Positions 5,591 through 6,921 of a stretch of 6,921 nucleotides of DNA are shown here, in pieces. Each line of letters begins with the position of its first letter. The first letter of the stretch is position 1. The DNA lies in the NCBI GenBank assembly GCA_005877675.1, contig VBNZ01000141.1, positions 1-6,921 of the forward strand. Reading direction: 5' to 3'. The stretch is from Gammaproteobacteria bacterium (GTDB lineage Bacteria > Pseudomonadota > Gammaproteobacteria > Xanthomonadales > Rhodanobacteraceae). The notes beneath the pieces are model-generated. The model worked only from the letters and a program-made list of their open reading frames with translations. It did not search any database and was not told the DNA's origin. The translations under genes were made by a program, and so were the position numbers.

Positions 5591-5932
5591 ATGCAGCCGT
5601 TGCTGACCGTCAACTTCTACGCATCGTCAAGCGGCGCGGAACCCGTACGCGATTGGTTGCGCGATCTGCCGCGCGAAGCGCGCAAGGTTATCGGCGAGGA
5701 CATCAAGACCGTGCAGTTCGGCTGGCCGCTCGGCATCCCGCTGGTGCGCAAATTGGAATCGGGATTGTGGGAAGTGCGCAGTCGCATACGCGATGGCATT
5801 GCGCGCGTGCTGTTCACCGTCGAGGGATCGACGCTGGTGTTGCTGCACGGCTTCGTCAAGAAATCACAGAAGACGCCCGCGGACGATCTGGAAATCGCGA
5901 AGCGTCGCAAGCAAGAGGTGCATCATGGCTAA
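5591..5932 (+). CDS. RelE/HigB-like toxin (phage Gp49-like family)
   Basis: A protein of 113 residues of the RelE/ParE superfamily, Gp49-like (HigB) branch, whose members are usually ribosome-dependent mRNA nucleases. Recognisable segments are PVRDWLRDLP (18-27), LVRKLESGLWEVRSRI (51-66), ARVLFTVEGSTLVLLHGFVK (71-90) and KKSQKTPADDLEIAKRR (90-106). The basic and aromatic residues in these segments are typical of the family. The only sensible start is the ATG at 5591, immediately after the promoter. It overlaps the antitoxin gene by 8 bases, so the two are translated together. Toxin-before-antitoxin order is typical of higBA. The exact target cannot be read from the sequence. Confidence 0.9.
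   Translation: MQPLLTVNFYASSSGAEPVRDWLRDLPREARKVIGEDIKTVQFGWPLGIPLVRKLESGLWEVRSRIRDGIARVLFTVEGSTLVLLHGFVKKSQKTPADDLEIAKRRKQEVHHG
5913..5918 (+). promoter_or_regulatory. Shine-Dalgarno of the antitoxin gene
   Basis: AAGAGG lies six bases before the antitoxin ATG at 5925, inside the end of the toxin gene. It contrasts with the absence of any such site before the toxin, which would favour antitoxin production over toxin. Confidence 0.7.
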
Positions 5933-6224
5933 GGCAAAGAAAAATCCCGCAATCGGATCGAACTTCGACGACTTCCTCGCCAACGATGGAATGCTCGAAG
6001 AGGTAAGCGCGGTCGCAATCAAGCGCGTGATTGCTTGGCAGCTCGCCGAAGCGATGAAGGAACGCGGCATGACGAAGAAGGCGCTGGCGGAGCGCATGCA
6101 CACGAGTCGCTCTCATCTCGACCGACTGCTCAACGAACACGATACGGGATTGACGCTGGAGACACTCAGCAAGGCGGCGCACGCGTTGGGGCGGGGTGTA
6201 AGGGTAGAACTTACGAACGGATAA
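5925..6224 (+). CDS. HigA-like helix-turn-helix antitoxin
   Basis: A protein of 99 residues with an XRE/HigA-type helix-turn-helix. The N-terminal part (1-30) is the more variable region likely to contact the toxin. The DNA-binding part is VIAWQLAEAMKERG (35-48), then MTKKALAERMHTSRSHLDRL (49-68), followed by GLTLETLSKAAHALGRGVRVEL (75-96). The ATG at 5925 is preferred over the longer open frame because of the AAGAGG site and because the conserved protein begins there. It neutralises the toxin encoded just upstream and probably represses the operon through the palindrome at 5566-5583. It converges on the lipoprotein gene, with 29 bases between their stops and a T5 run but no convincing terminator stem. 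Confidence 0.9.
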   Translation: MAKAKKNPAIGSNFDDFLANDGMLEEVSAVAIKRVIAWQLAEAMKERGMTKKALAERMHTSRSHLDRLLNEHDTGLTLETLSKAAHALGRGVRVELTNG

Positions 6225-6253
6225 CTACCTCCGTCCCGGGTTGCCCCAGTTTT

Positions 6254-6574
6254 TCAACGTTGGCGCGGCCTGTCATAGGTCTGCGGTGCTTGGTAGCAAG
6301 ACACCATGGAGACCTTTCCGTCCGTGTATTGAACCATGTTCATGCCTGCGTATCGGTACGTTGCGATTGTGCTGGTGCTTCCGGGGATAGCACTTTCGTT
6401 CAACTTCTTTTCGTATTCACCCATTAGTGCCGTTGCCTGATCGAATGTCATGCCAATATGGACTTCGGGGCAGCGCGACACCAACACCACAACGCGACTT
6501 TGAGGTGTTGGCGTAGTAGACGCACATCCAGTGACCAAAAGCGTGGCCGCGACTATCAGTCTAGATAACTTCAT
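6254..6574 (-). CDS. Small lipoprotein with possible SmpA/BamE-like fold
   Basis: A protein of 106 residues with a classic lipoprotein signal: MKLSRL, a hydrophobic stretch, then the lipobox LVTGC with C17 as the lipidation site. It is probably anchored in the outer membrane, since residue 18 is Ala and not the inner-membrane Asp signal. The mature part has VHIGMTFDQATALMGEYEKK (38-57), then TYRYAGMNMVQYTDGKVSMVS (72-92). This layout resembles SmpA/OmlA/BamE-type domains (GMT-helix-LMG, then strands ending in DGKV). The resemblance is by eye. C35 and C93 could pair. GGGGA six bases before the ATG supports this start. Base composition is somewhat less GC-rich than in the left block. Confidence 0.75.
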   Translation of the reverse strand: MKLSRLIVAATLLVTGCASTTPTPQSRVVVLVSRCPEVHIGMTFDQATALMGEYEKKLNESAIPGSTSTIATYRYAGMNMVQYTDGKVSMVSCYQAPQTYDRPRQR

Positions 6575-6607
6575 TTCATTTCCCCGGTTGGGCCCCGTTG
6601 AGTATAG

Positions 6608-6868
6608 CTAGCCTGCGTCTGCTTCCCACCGGATGGGCAGGAGCTCGTTGGGCAGCCTAGGTGGGACGGGCATCCCAATGTCCCTTAGGTGGGCAAGGAT
6701 TTTTGCTTCGTGCCGTGGGTTCCATCCGTCTTCGTTCCCGCTTAGACACGTAGCGCAGACCATCATGTCGTAATCTTGTATCCGGATTACGGGGTAGCGC
6801 CCATGGCCGTACGGGAAAACCTTGGAGCACAAAAAGCATTGAGCAGTATCTGCATTGATCATGAGCAT
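6608..6868 (-). CDS. Small putative zinc-binding protein (CxxC...CxxC)
   Basis: A protein of 86 residues with CFLC (11-14) and CATC (38-41), two CxxC pairs 23 residues apart, suggesting one zinc bound in a ribbon or treble-clef fold. The following segment SGNEDGWNPRHEAKILAHLR (43-62) and the Pro-rich tail PVPPRLPNELLPIRW (67-81) resemble, from memory, a family of uncharacterised small proteobacterial proteins. Function is unknown. The start is uncertain: GTG at 6871, ATG at 6868 and ATG at 6862 are all possible and none has a good Shine-Dalgarno. It lies 33 bases upstream of the lipoprotein gene on the same strand. Nothing is recognisable at 6872-6921. Confidence 0.65.
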   Translation of the reverse strand: MLMINADTAQCFLCSKVFPYGHGRYPVIRIQDYDMMVCATCLSGNEDGWNPRHEAKILAHLRDIGMPVPPRLPNELLPIRWEADAG

Positions 6869-6921
6869 CACTCAACCGCATCGCTGCCCTGTAGTGTCGC
6901 CCAAGTCACGAAGTGGTTCAA

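Noticed and set aside
6225..6253. Possible intrinsic terminator with a T5 run between the antitoxin and lipoprotein genes
   Set aside because: Only a 3-base GGG/CCC stem precedes the T-run, too weak to call.

Overview
The window looks like high-GC proteobacterial chromosome. The gene content is an ECF sigma factor with an Ala/Pro-rich single-span membrane partner, YigZ, a REP-associated transposase and REP-type repeats. This would fit a gammaproteobacterium of the Xanthomonadales/Lysobacterales, but that placement is inferred from gene style and not proven. No rRNA, tRNA or CRISPR array was found.

Left block (about 1-2560, minus strand). Three genes are read right to left with 4-base ATGA stop/start overlaps at both junctions: an ECF sigma factor (1765-2316), a membrane protein that is probably its anti-sigma partner (659-1768), and a YigZ/IMPACT-family protein (69-662). 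The overlaps argue for one translationally coupled operon. The first 68 bases hold one arm of an inverted repeat that reaches over the yigZ stop, and no supported gene. The 244-base gap at 2317-2560 holds a weak promoter for the operon and a decayed REP-like repeat.

Middle block (2561-4738, minus strand). An intact aldehyde dehydrogenase (2561-3994) has a strong ribosome binding site and a plausible promoter. Upstream of it lie a second degenerate REP-like repeat and a secreted DUF1579-like gene (4135-4738) broken by a single frameshift. All catalytic residues of the dehydrogenase are present.

Right block (about 4739-6921) is accessory in character. A REP-associated tyrosine transposase (RAYT, 4885-5421) sits between two 31-base REP hairpins in opposite orientation that match at 30 of 31 positions. 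Each begins with the GTAG tetranucleotide typical of RAYT substrates. Outside them lies a second, weaker pair of direct repeats exactly 700 bases apart. A toxin-first type II toxin-antitoxin pair of the HigBA/RelE kind follows (5591-6224), with a textbook promoter overlapped by a near-palindromic operator. Two small minus-strand genes close the window: a lipoprotein (6254-6574) and a small CxxC...CxxC protein (6608-6868).

The system most worth attention is the self-contained REP-RAYT-REP unit with its equally spaced outer repeats. It sits beside a toxin-antitoxin module whose first gene may be translated from a leaderless mRNA.
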